A stretch of DNA of 6,383 nt from JAYUHK01 sp043778415 (GTDB lineage Bacteria > Bacteroidota > Bacteroidia > Chitinophagales > Saprospiraceae), in NCBI GenBank assembly GCA_043778415.1, contig JAYWGG010000146.1, positions 1-6,383 of the forward strand, in the 5' to 3' direction. A program made the position numbers and the translations under genes. Below are positions 1 through 6,210 of the stretch, one piece after another. Positions within the stretch are counted from its first letter, which is position 1; each line of letters begins with the position of its first letter. Below the pieces are notes generated by a model that had not been told where the DNA came from, made no database searches, and worked only from the letters and a program-made list of their open reading frames with translations.

Positions 1-897
1 TATTGGAATATTTTTAGCCAAAATATCGTCTTTTATACTGTTTTCGTCTAATTTTTTGAAATAATCTGCTGTTTCTTTTTTCCAAAATACTTTTTCGTCA
101 TCGCTCATTTGGCAGATTCTGTCCGCCACTCTTTTTTCTGCCTCCAGTCTTTTGTTGCTTTCGGACACTATCGGCAGCACGCCGTCGTAAAGTTCATTTC
201 TGCGAATAATAAGCAGTTGCTCGGCGAACTCGTCGTCGTTGGTGTCGGCAACTATAATGACTAATTTTTCGAGTCTATTTTTTAATTCTTCCGTCAATTT
301 TGTGACACTTCTAATTGGGTTTTCGTGGTACATTTTTTCATACTCACGGAGCGAAATGGGCGCGTCAAAACGAATCATCACTTCATCGCGAAAGCAATTT
401 CCTCTTACATAATTCAGCCCTACGGGAACAATTTGTATATCCAAATCTGTGTTTCCGAGCGACTCCCAAGTGCCAAAAGCCATTCGTGCAGTGCCTTTTT
501 GTATCGGACGGAGGCGTTTTTCGAGTTTGGTGCGCCCTTCCGAAAAAATCAAAATTGCTTTATTATCCGCCAGAGTCTGATAGCAGTGTTCAAAACTGGC
601 GTTGTTGAGTTTCAAGTTGCCGAACCCGTCTTTGAAGCGAAAAATAGGCACCATGTAGAGTGACTTCAGGATTTTTCCAAAAAATGGACGCGTAAAAACA
701 TCGCCCCGAGTGATAGAATGTAGCGGTTGGCGCAACAGGGAGCAGTAAATCAGCGGCTCCATGAACGCTGTCGGGTGATTGGAGGCGATGATAAGCGGCT
801 TTCCCCAAGGTATGACTTCGGCGTTGGAAAAGTAAATTTTTCTAAAAAATATTCGCAGTGCGAGCCGCATCAATGGTTGGAGAATGGCGTAAAGCAT
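1..897 (-). CDS. PlsC-like lysophospholipid acyltransferase, C-terminus beyond window edge
   Basis: Probable glycerolipid acyltransferase that transfers an acyl chain to a lysophospholipid or related acceptor at the inner membrane face. The frame is open for 299 codons from ATG 897-895 to the left edge. An in-frame TGA at 904-906 precedes the ATG, so this is the earliest ATG. Visible motifs are: a short hydrophobic N-terminus (residues 1-18); block I SNHPTAFMEP (39-48) with the presumed catalytic His41; MVPIFRFKDG (82-91); block III FSEGR (118-122); and block IV VPVGLNYV (157-164). Block I reads H-x5-E instead of the classical H-x4-D. I recall this NHPxxF(L/M)(D/E)P form from Bacteroidota homologues, so it is probably a subfamily trait. 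Residues 195-299 form a charged, probably helical extension beyond a minimal PlsC domain. The start lies 14 nt after the dnaE stop without a Shine-Dalgarno motif, so an operon with dnaE is likely. The exact substrate cannot be told. Confidence 0.88.
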   Translation of the reverse strand, partial: MLYAILQPLMRLALRIFFRKIYFSNAEVIPWGKPLIIASNHPTAFMEPLIYCSLLRQPLHSITRGDVFTRPFFGKILKSLYMVPIFRFKDGFGNLKLNNASFEHCYQTLADNKAILIFSEGRTKLEKRLRPIQKGTARMAFGTWESLGNTDLDIQIVPVGLNYVRGNCFRDEVMIRFDAPISLREYEKMYHENPIRSVTKLTEELKNRLEKLVIIVADTNDDEFAEQLLIIRRNELYDGVLPIVSESNKRLEAEKRVADRICQMSDDEKVFWKKETADYFKKLDENSIKDDILAKNIPI

Positions 898-911
898 TGT
901 GTATCAATAAG

Positions 912-3900
912 TTAATTTACAGTATAATCTAATCCTAACTTTTGGACGGCAGCCAAAAATTCGCTACTTACCATCACGTTGTGAGTCGCTGCGGTAAGTG
1001 TCAGGGCTTGCCGATTGATACTGTCTATACATTGTAGTTTCAAAAAATGCTGTCCTTTGTGCGCTTGAAAGAGCGATTCGAGATTGTCAATCAGCTGACT
1101 GTCAAGCACTTCCAAGGGCAGTCGCAGCGTGATGAAGCGCGTAAGTTGCGCCCCAACTTCGGCGAGCGGGCGCACATCGGCGATGCGAAACTGCATTTCG
1201 TCGCTGTTCCAACGCGGCTCGTAAGCTCCTTGCAGGAATAAAGTTGCGCCCAGCTCGAACCAGTGTTTGTACTTCTGATAATCTTCTCCGAAAAGACTCA
1301 TTTCGAGCGAACCGTTGTAGTCTTGCACGATGAATCGCCCCCAACCAGTTCCTTTTTTGCTAATTTTGTGGTCGGCGGTGGTCACAAATCCCGCCAAATT
1401 CATTTTTCTTCCTTTGGGTTGTTGCTCGATTTGTTCCAACGTGCAAGACGTAAAGTTATCTATCTCGAATCGAAAATCGTCGAGCGGATGCCCACTGATA
1501 AAAATTCCCGTTACTTCTTTTTCGTAGTTCAATTTTGCAAGCAGCAGCCAAGGCTCGCACTTTGGCAACGGCGGCTCGGACAAAGACAAGGTTTCGGACA
1601 TATCGCCGAACAGTGAATTTTGCGAAGCAGCGCGTTGAGTTTGGTACGCATTTCCGTATTTCAAAGCGTGTTCGACGAGCGTTTCGTATTTTTCGGAGGC
1701 GCAAAAATACTGCGCTCGGTGTCCGCCAAAACTATCAAAACCACCGCCGTAGGCAAGGCTTTCGAGGACTCTTTTGTTCACGAATCGCGAACCGATGCGG
1801 CGCACCATATCAAAAATACTTTTGAAATCGCCGCCTTTTTTGCGCGCTGCCAGCAATTCTTCTACTGGTCCTTCGCCCACACCTTTGAGAGCGGAAAGCC
1901 CAAATCGTATGTCGCCAGCTTTATTGACCGTAAAATTCAGTTCGCTTTCGTTGATGTCGGGACTGGTGACGTGAATGTTCATTCGCTTACATTCGCGGAG
2001 AAAAAAATTCAGACTTTCGGTATTGCTTTTGTTGTGCGTCAGCACCGAAGCCATAAATTCTGCTGGATAATGAGTTTTGAGATAAGCGGTTTGGTACGCC
2101 AAAACCGAATATGCCGCCGCGTGCGAGCGGTTGAAACCGTAGGACGCGAATTTTTCCATGTCGTCAAAGATTTCGCCTGCTTTTTTGCCATCAACGCCTT
2201 TATTTTGCGCACCGAGCGTGAACGTTTCGCGTTGCTTCGCCATTTCGTCGGCTTTTTTCTTTCCCATCGCACGGCGCAACAGGTCGGCTTGACCGAGCGA
2301 ATAGCCAGCCATAATTTGGGCGCATTGCATGATTTGCTCCTGATAAACCATGATTCCGTAGGTCGGGCGGAGCATATCTTCGAGCCACTCGTGTGGATAG
2401 ACGACTTTTTCGCGTCCGTGTTTGCGGGCTACAAAAGTCGGAATATAATCCATCGGACCGGGACGATAAAGTGCGTTCATAGCGATTAAATCCTCGATGT
2501 CGGTAGGCTTGAGGTCGCGAAGGTGTTTTTGCATTCCTTCGGATTCAAATTGAAAAATTCCCACCATATCGCCGCGCTGAAACAGTTGGTACGTTGCTTC
2601 ATCGTCGAGCGGAATGTTGTCGGGATTGATGCGTTGCGCTGCGCCGTGTCGCTTGACGATATTTTCAATCGTATCGCGGATAATGGTGAGCGTTTTGAGT
2701 CCCAAAAAGTCCATTTTCAACATTCCAGCGTACTCGACGGTCGTGCCGTCGAATTGTGTCACCCACAAGTTGGATTCTTTGGTGGTGCTGACGGGAATAT
2801 ATTTTGAAATATCTTCGGGGGCAATGATGACTCCTGCCGCGTGGATTCCTGTGCTGCGCACGGAGCCTTCCACTTTTTGGGCGATGCGCAACACTTCGCC
2901 CTCGAGGTCTTGCTTGGCAGCAATGGTCTGGAGTTTTTCGATGTTGGCGTAGTCGTCGCCCGACCATTCTTTGGCGAGTTCTTTGAGCGGACTTTCGAGC
3001 AACTTTTTCAGCTTTATTCCCGGTCGGCTTGGCACGAGTTTGGAGAGTCGGTCGCTGTCTGCCAACGGCAAATCCATCACTCGTGCTACGTCTTTGATGC
3101 TCGAGCGCGCCGCCATCGTACCGAAAGTAATAATCTGCGCCACTTGCTCTTTGCTGTATCTATCCACGACCCAGTCGATCACTTTTTGGCGTTTTTCGTC
3201 GTCGAAGTCAATGTCAATATCGGGCATAGAAACCCGCTCGGGATTGAGGAAACGCTCAAAAAGTAAGTTGTATCGGATAGGGTCAATATTCGTAATCCCC
3301 AAGCAGTAAGCGACCGCCGAGCCTGCCGCCGAGCCACGTCCCGGACCTACGGCTACGCCCATATCACGGGCGGCGGTAATGAAATCTTGAACGACGAGAA
3401 AATAACCGTCAAAACCCATGTTGCGGATAACTTGTAGCTCAAAATCCAATCGCTCGCGAAGCTGCTCCGTGATTTCGCCGTAGCGCGGGGTAGCTCCTTG
3501 ATAGACCAAATGCCGCAAAAACGCTGGCTGGTCAGAAAATCCCGCAGGCAACGGAAAGTTGGGCAACATCACGTCCCGCTTGAGCTGAAGCGGTTGGATT
3601 TTGTCAAAAATCTCCATCGTATTGTCTAACGCGTGTGGCAAATCACCGAATAGTTTGCTCATCTCCGCCTGCGTTTTGAAGTAAAAATCGCTGCTCGGAA
3701 ACTTGAACCTTTTTTCGTCCGAAATTTTACTTCCCGTATTGACTGCCAACAAAATCTCGTGCGACCGCCAGTCGTCTTCCTCGATATAGTGCGAGTCGTT
3801 GGTGCAGATAACTTTGATGTTGTATTTTTTGGCGAAGCCCAAAAGCACCTGATTCACGTCTTCTTGACTCACGCCGAGTTGGTCAATATTTTCGAGTCCG

Positions 3901-4445
3901 CGGTGGCGTTGCAGCTCGATGTAGTAATCTTCGCCGAACAAATCTATCCACCACTGGAGCAATTTTTCTGCCTTCGGAATATCGCCTTTGAGGATAGTTT
4001 GGGGGATTTCGGCACCGATGCAGCAGCTCGTAGCGATGAGTCCTTCGTGGTATTGGAGCAGCAATTCCTTGTCGATGCGCGGATATTTGCCGTACATTCC
4101 CTCCACGAAGCCCAGCGAACAGAGTTTCGAGAGATTCTGGTAGCCTGCTTGGTTTTTTGCCAACAGCAGCTGGTGGTGGCGCACGTCAGCGTCGCCTTTG
4201 GACTTTAAAAACTGCTGTTTGTGACGGTCTTGGACGAGGTAAAATTCGCAGCCGACGATGGGTTTGAGTTTGCGTTTTTCGGCTTCCGCCACAAATTTGA
4301 ATGCGCCAAACATATTGCCGTGGTCGGTGAGTGCGATGCCTTTCATGCCGTCGGTGACCGCTTTGTCCATCATCAATCCGATGTCAGACGCTCCGTCGAG
4401 CAATGAAAACTGTGTGTGGCAGTGAAGGTGTACGAAGTCAGGCAT
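912..4445 (-). CDS. dnaE: DNA polymerase III subunit alpha (DnaE)
   Basis: Catalytic subunit of the replicative DNA polymerase, 1177 residues, complete and close to E. coli DnaE in length (about 1160). Residues 1-290 form the PHP domain, with an apparently full metal-ligand set: HLHCH (7-10 region, His8 and His10), Asp17, TDHGN (His42), GCEFY (Glu67), His90, Cys141/142 and NDSHY (Asp217, His219). The polymerase core has PGRGSAAGS (368-376), PDIDIDFDD (408-416; catalytic Asp409 and Asp411) and KMDFLGL (third Asp579). FNRSHAAAYS (771-780) is typical of the family. A helix-hairpin-helix region lies near 851-876 (SALKGVGEGP). QNSLF (942-946) fits the clamp-binding consensus QxxLF and sits where E. 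coli has its internal clamp motif. An OB fold follows at about 1015-1095, then a tau-binding-like tail. No PolC-type exonuclease insertion is seen. The start at 4445 places HLHCH at the usual distance from the N-terminus. The acyltransferase gene follows after 14 nt. Confidence 0.98.
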   Translation of the reverse strand: MPDFVHLHCHTQFSLLDGASDIGLMMDKAVTDGMKGIALTDHGNMFGAFKFVAEAEKRKLKPIVGCEFYLVQDRHKQQFLKSKGDADVRHHQLLLAKNQAGYQNLSKLCSLGFVEGMYGKYPRIDKELLLQYHEGLIATSCCIGAEIPQTILKGDIPKAEKLLQWWIDLFGEDYYIELQRHRGLENIDQLGVSQEDVNQVLLGFAKKYNIKVICTNDSHYIEEDDWRSHEILLAVNTGSKISDEKRFKFPSSDFYFKTQAEMSKLFGDLPHALDNTMEIFDKIQPLQLKRDVMLPNFPLPAGFSDQPAFLRHLVYQGATPRYGEITEQLRERLDFELQVIRNMGFDGYFLVVQDFITAARDMGVAVGPGRGSAAGSAVAYCLGITNIDPIRYNLLFERFLNPERVSMPDIDIDFDDEKRQKVIDWVVDRYSKEQVAQIITFGTMAARSSIKDVARVMDLPLADSDRLSKLVPSRPGIKLKKLLESPLKELAKEWSGDDYANIEKLQTIAAKQDLEGEVLRIAQKVEGSVRSTGIHAAGVIIAPEDISKYIPVSTTKESNLWVTQFDGTTVEYAGMLKMDFLGLKTLTIIRDTIENIVKRHGAAQRINPDNIPLDDEATYQLFQRGDMVGIFQFESEGMQKHLRDLKPTDIEDLIAMNALYRPGPMDYIPTFVARKHGREKVVYPHEWLEDMLRPTYGIMVYQEQIMQCAQIMAGYSLGQADLLRRAMGKKKADEMAKQRETFTLGAQNKGVDGKKAGEIFDDMEKFASYGFNRSHAAAYSVLAYQTAYLKTHYPAEFMASVLTHNKSNTESLNFFLRECKRMNIHVTSPDINESELNFTVNKAGDIRFGLSALKGVGEGPVEELLAARKKGGDFKSIFDMVRRIGSRFVNKRVLESLAYGGGFDSFGGHRAQYFCASEKYETLVEHALKYGNAYQTQRAASQNSLFGDMSETLSLSEPPLPKCEPWLLLAKLNYEKEVTGIFISGHPLDDFRFEIDNFTSCTLEQIEQQPKGRKMNLAGFVTTADHKISKKGTGWGRFIVQDYNGSLEMSLFGEDYQKYKHWFELGATLFLQGAYEPRWNSDEMQFRIADVRPLAEVGAQLTRFITLRLPLEVLDSQLIDNLESLFQAHKGQHFLKLQCIDSINRQALTLTAATHNVMVSSEFLAAVQKLGLDYTVN

Positions 4446-4476
4446 AGTTGCGGAAATGTTGGTTTGTTTTACTCCG

Positions 4477-4484
4477 CAAATATA
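4477..4484 (-). promoter_or_regulatory. Bacteroidota-type -7 promoter element for dnaE
   Basis: The minus strand reads TATATTTG, a perfect match to the Bacteroidota sigma-factor -7 consensus TAnnTTTG. It ends 31 nt before the dnaE ATG, which predicts a 5' leader of roughly 25-30 nt. I see no convincing TTTG or TTG at the expected -33 distance, where the sequence is CTGTGTAG-like. The promoter may therefore be weak, or may depend on upstream contacts. It is the same octamer as the one upstream of the toxin-antitoxin relic. Confidence 0.6.
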
Positions 4485-4572
4485 GAACTATTATGGTTAC
4501 TACACAGGGCATATAGAAAATTATGCAAACTGTAACAAAATGTCTGAACTCTTGACCAGCCCTTTAAGTGTA

Positions 4573-4617
4573 CTTACCCATTAGGTTAAGAAAAGAGCGT
4601 AACTCTTGGGTTATTTT
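4573..4617 (+). repeat. Diverged 45-bp direct repeat, copy 1
   Basis: This segment aligns without gaps to 6338-6382, with 35 of 45 positions identical by my hand count. The best conserved parts are CCCA, GTTAAGAA, GCGTAA and TTATTTT. In this copy AAGAG (4593-4597) and CTCTT (4603-4607) form a 5-bp stem around a CGTAA loop. The other copy keeps GCGTAA but has a different, weaker stem. Similarity seems to continue weakly to the left (CAAACTG against GCAACTG, ACTCTTG against ACTTCTG). The second copy reaches the window edge, so the full repeat length is unknown. Confidence 0.6.
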
Positions 4618-4779
4618 GCACACTCAAAATTAAGAAAAAAAATGACAAAAGTACGATTAGGAACGCGTCTAAACAGGCGGGACTTCCACGCTCGCTTATC
4701 AAAATAATTTTTTTTTTTAAAAATATTTTCCTAATTTTTTTCAAAATTTCTTCAAAGGGCAAAATCTATGCCAACAAAG

Positions 4780-4815
4780 TGCCTTAACTTAACGGATTTG
4801 ATACCCGTGTAGGCA
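4780..4815 (-). terminator. Imperfect hairpin downstream of the peptidase gene, possible terminator
   Basis: On the minus strand, 4 nt past the peptidase stop codon, TGCCT (4811-4815) can pair with AGGCA (4780-4784). Inside that, ACGG (4805-4808) pairs with CCGT (4792-4795) across an asymmetric internal loop. No T run follows directly (the sequence continues CTTTGTT), so intrinsic termination is uncertain. The arm ends also read GCCTAC and GTTAAGGC, a loose echo of the GCCTAAC/GTTAGGC ends of the palindrome at 5823-5902. It could therefore be a decayed recombination site instead. Confidence 0.35.
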
Positions 4816-4819
4816 GTAG

Positions 4820-5791
4820 TTATTTTTTCTCGTTGCTGATTTTCTCTTTTTGAATTGGTGAATAATCTGTTTTCAACTGTCCATTTACTAATATTTTGTC
4901 GAAGTAACATTTTACTCCTGTCGCTTGGTTCATATCTTCTATATTTTGTATATGAAAATGCAAATGTGCTTCGGAAGAATTACCCGAATTTCCACAAAAC
5001 CCCAAAAGTTGTCCTATTGTAATTTGTTGTCCCTGCTTTACCTTTATTGAGTTTTGCTTGAAATGTGCAAAAAATAAGTACTCGTTTTTCTGTGTCTTGA
5101 TAATTACAGTATTTCCTGGAACATAAATCGGGTTCAAAATTCCGGGTTCATTGTCCTTAACACCGTCCACAACTAAAACTACTTCTCCATCACAAGGAGA
5201 AACAAGTTCTTTACCAAACGCATAATAATCTTCGTTTGTATTGCCATCAGTTTTGTATGAATTGCCTTTGTTGTCTGTTATAACAATATCAAAGGCATTT
5301 TTCTGTGATTCACTTTCAACGTGATAATTTAATTCTTTCGTGTCGCCACCCCAAATAACTGTCCACTCACCACTAAAAGGAAGTGAAAGTTTAGTGGTGT
5401 TTCGTTCAATTTTCGGAAGTCCACTTTCTTTAAACTGTTTCACTAAAAGTCCGTTTATTTTTGAATTATTGTCCACGGAGATATTGACTGCGAACAACGC
5501 TCTTTCAAAAGTTGTTTTGTAAGAGGCGTATGTTTGTTCATAGTTTACAAATTCTCGTTTTGTGATATTTCCAGCTTGTGTTTTAAGTCCTTTTAAAAAA
5601 TCCTTCGTCTTGTCAATAGGCAAAGCATTTTGCATTTCTGTTGCAAAAATTTCAAAAATTGCTTCAAAATTGTCCGAGTTAAAGTTTTTTTCAAAACTAT
5701 CAGCAACAGTTTTATATGTTGGTTTTTCTGTCTGTCCGAATGCAAAAGTTGTCAAAAGTGTCAAGGTTAAAATTGATAGGATTTTATTCAT
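4820..5791 (-). CDS. Secreted M23-family zinc metallopeptidase with DUF3887-like N-terminal domain
   Basis: Predicted exported cell-wall hydrolase of 323 residues that would cut peptide crosslinks in peptidoglycan. Residues 1-19 form a Sec signal peptide (MNKIL, hydrophobic core, then AFG before Q20) without a lipobox cysteine. Residues about 25-120 resemble DUF3887, a small fold often placed ahead of hydrolase domains. The M23 (LytM/lysostaphin-type) domain covers about 140-300. Its expected zinc ligands are His157 (NYH) and Asp168 (AFD), spaced as in the Hx(n)D variant of secreted Bacteroidota M23 proteins, plus His278 of AHLHFH (275-280). His276 and His243 (FFAHF) complete the active site, so it looks functional. 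ATG 5791 gives the signal peptide directly. No Shine-Dalgarno motif is present and only a poor promoter match (TATATTGC, 5812-5819). It is much more AT-rich than dnaE. An attC-like palindrome lies upstream, which suggests acquisition as a cassette. Confidence 0.87.
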   Translation of the reverse strand: MNKILSILTLTLLTTFAFGQTEKPTYKTVADSFEKNFNSDNFEAIFEIFATEMQNALPIDKTKDFLKGLKTQAGNITKREFVNYEQTYASYKTTFERALFAVNISVDNNSKINGLLVKQFKESGLPKIERNTTKLSLPFSGEWTVIWGGDTKELNYHVESESQKNAFDIVITDNKGNSYKTDGNTNEDYYAFGKELVSPCDGEVVLVVDGVKDNEPGILNPIYVPGNTVIIKTQKNEYLFFAHFKQNSIKVKQGQQITIGQLLGFCGNSGNSSEAHLHFHIQNIEDMNQATGVKCYFDKILVNGQLKTDYSPIQKEKISNEKK

Positions 5792-5822
5792 TTGTCTGTC
5801 TATTTAGTGTCGCAATATAATT

Positions 5823-5902
5823 GCCACCAACGAACAGGGCTTGTGGTCAGGTAGGGAAATAGAATTCCGTCTGCTCCACTTGGACAAAACCCCATGTTAG
5901 GC
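5823..5902 (-). other. 80-nt imperfect palindrome resembling an integron attC site
   Basis: The right end reads GCCTAAC on the minus strand (5896-5902), an exact fit to the attC R'' consensus RYYYAAC and the complement of GTTRRRY. The left end reads GTTGGTGGC (5823-5831), which keeps GTT and GGC but departs from GTTRRRY at two positions. The segment folds end to end. GCC/GGC and AAC/GTT pair at the base. GGGCTTGT (5837-5844) pairs with 5884-5892, with one bulged base and one wobble on the minus strand. GG-CAG (5845-5850) pairs with CTG-CC (5871-5877), and GGAA (5855-5858) pairs with TTCC (5865-5868) around a 6-nt loop. Bulged, end-to-end pairing is characteristic of attC. It lies between two gene units, where a cassette boundary would be. 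A separate 5-bp stem, CCCAT/ATGGG (5891-5908), could act as a weak terminator for the antitoxin gene. A non-integron inverted repeat is the main alternative. Confidence 0.45.
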
Positions 5903-5912
5903 GATGGGCATT

Positions 5913-6062
5913 CTATTTTGTAAGTTTCAATCTACGGTCTGCATAATATTTTTTCAATTCCTCAAAATTCATATTCTGAATTTCAAGACTAATTTTGTCT
6001 CTTGTGTCTCGCATAAATTTTACTGCGTCAAATTCTTTCTTTACAATTTCTTTAGTCTTCAT
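5913..6062 (-). CDS. Small antitoxin-like protein of a PIN-toxin operon
   Basis: The 49-residue charged protein starts MKTKEIVKKEFDAVKFMRD and continues with an amphipathic helix-like stretch (RDKISLEIQNM, 21-31) and FEELKKYYADRR (33-44). FDAVKxMRxxRDKIS followed by a short helical tail is a pattern I associate with small antitoxins paired with PIN-domain toxins in Bacteroidota. It would bind and neutralise the toxin and perhaps repress the operon. The frame is open further upstream (an ATG at 6113), but those 17 codons overlap the toxin relic in another frame. I choose ATG 6062 because family members begin there and because it overlaps the relic's stop by 11 nt (6052-6062), a usual coupled arrangement. 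Gene and reading frame look intact although the toxin partner is not. It may be translated by coupling to the relic frame. The exact family is not certain. Confidence 0.65.
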   Translation of the reverse strand: MKTKEIVKKEFDAVKFMRDTRDKISLEIQNMNFEELKKYYADRRLKLTK

Positions 6063-6156
6063 TGTATATAATTTCTTTTGGTGAACGAATGTCAGTGTCA
6101 TAATAACCACCAAAAATCGAAGTGTCTAAATATATTTTTGGAACTCTTTCATTCAT
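6052..6156 (-). pseudogene. Internally deleted PIN-domain (VapC-like) toxin relic
   Basis: A 34-codon frame from ATG 6156-6154 to TAA 6052-6054. Residues 7-18 read KIYLDTSIFGGY, the beta-1 strand of a PIN-domain ribonuclease with its first catalytic aspartate (Asp11). Full PIN toxins have about 130-165 residues and need further acidic residues in the middle and late parts. Here YYDTD (18-22) runs straight into IRSPKEIIYNED (23-34). I recall such an ending (IRSPREx) from the C-termini of this PIN family, so the gene seems to have lost about 110-130 internal codons in frame while both ends survive. It cannot be an active nuclease. Its stop overlaps the antitoxin start by 11 nt, so the original toxin-first operon layout is preserved. 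The alternative is a random N-terminal fragment whose last 12 codons only resemble the family's tail. Confidence 0.68.
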
Positions 6157-6160
6157 TCTG

Positions 6161-6191
6161 CAAATATAAATAATTTTTGAGGTTTTGTCAA
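6161..6191 (-). promoter_or_regulatory. Bacteroidota-type promoter for the toxin-antitoxin relic
   Basis: The minus strand has TTG at 6189-6191 (CTTG with the base before it), a 20-nt spacer, and TATATTTG at 6161-6168. This matches the -33 TTTG / -7 TAnnTTTG consensus of Bacteroidota housekeeping promoters at normal spacing, and it is the best promoter in the window. The -7 element ends only 4 nt before the relic ATG at 6156. The transcript would therefore start at or next to that ATG and have almost no leader. Confidence 0.7.
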
Positions 6192-6210
6192 GTTATGAAG
6201 TTTCGCTGTC

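Larger units (their letters stand above)
4446..4819. other. Intergenic region between dnaE and the peptidase gene
   Basis: This 374-nt stretch holds no supported gene. From left to right in window coordinates it contains the dnaE leader and promoter, one copy of the 45-bp direct repeat (4573-4617), a very AT-rich tract with an 11-T run at 4708-4718, and an imperfect hairpin just past the peptidase stop (4780-4815). A plus-strand frame of 21 codons (4642-4707) ends exactly where the T run begins. It is too short to call a gene. The strongly AT-rich composition contrasts with dnaE. Confidence 0.7.

Noticed and set aside
590..808. Minus-strand 72-codon frame inside the acyltransferase region
   Set aside because: It overlaps the 299-codon acyltransferase frame, which has clear PlsC motifs, and its own translation shows no family features.
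1620..2489. 289-codon plus-strand frame antisense to dnaE
   Set aside because: It is a long shadow frame from dnaE codon bias. It contains no recognisable domain, and dnaE is intact on the other strand.
4708..4718. T11 run as an intrinsic terminator
   Set aside because: I could not find a convincing GC-rich stem immediately before it on the plus strand, and on the minus strand it would be an A run.
5812..5819. TATATTGC upstream of the peptidase gene as a -7 promoter element
   Set aside because: Two of six defined positions differ from TAnnTTTG and no TTG lies at the -33 distance, so it is not listed as a promoter.
6063..6113. N-terminal extension of the antitoxin to ATG 6113
   Set aside because: These 17 codons are the PIN relic's DNA read in another frame. 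The overlap at ATG 6062 and the family-like N-terminus favour the shorter protein.
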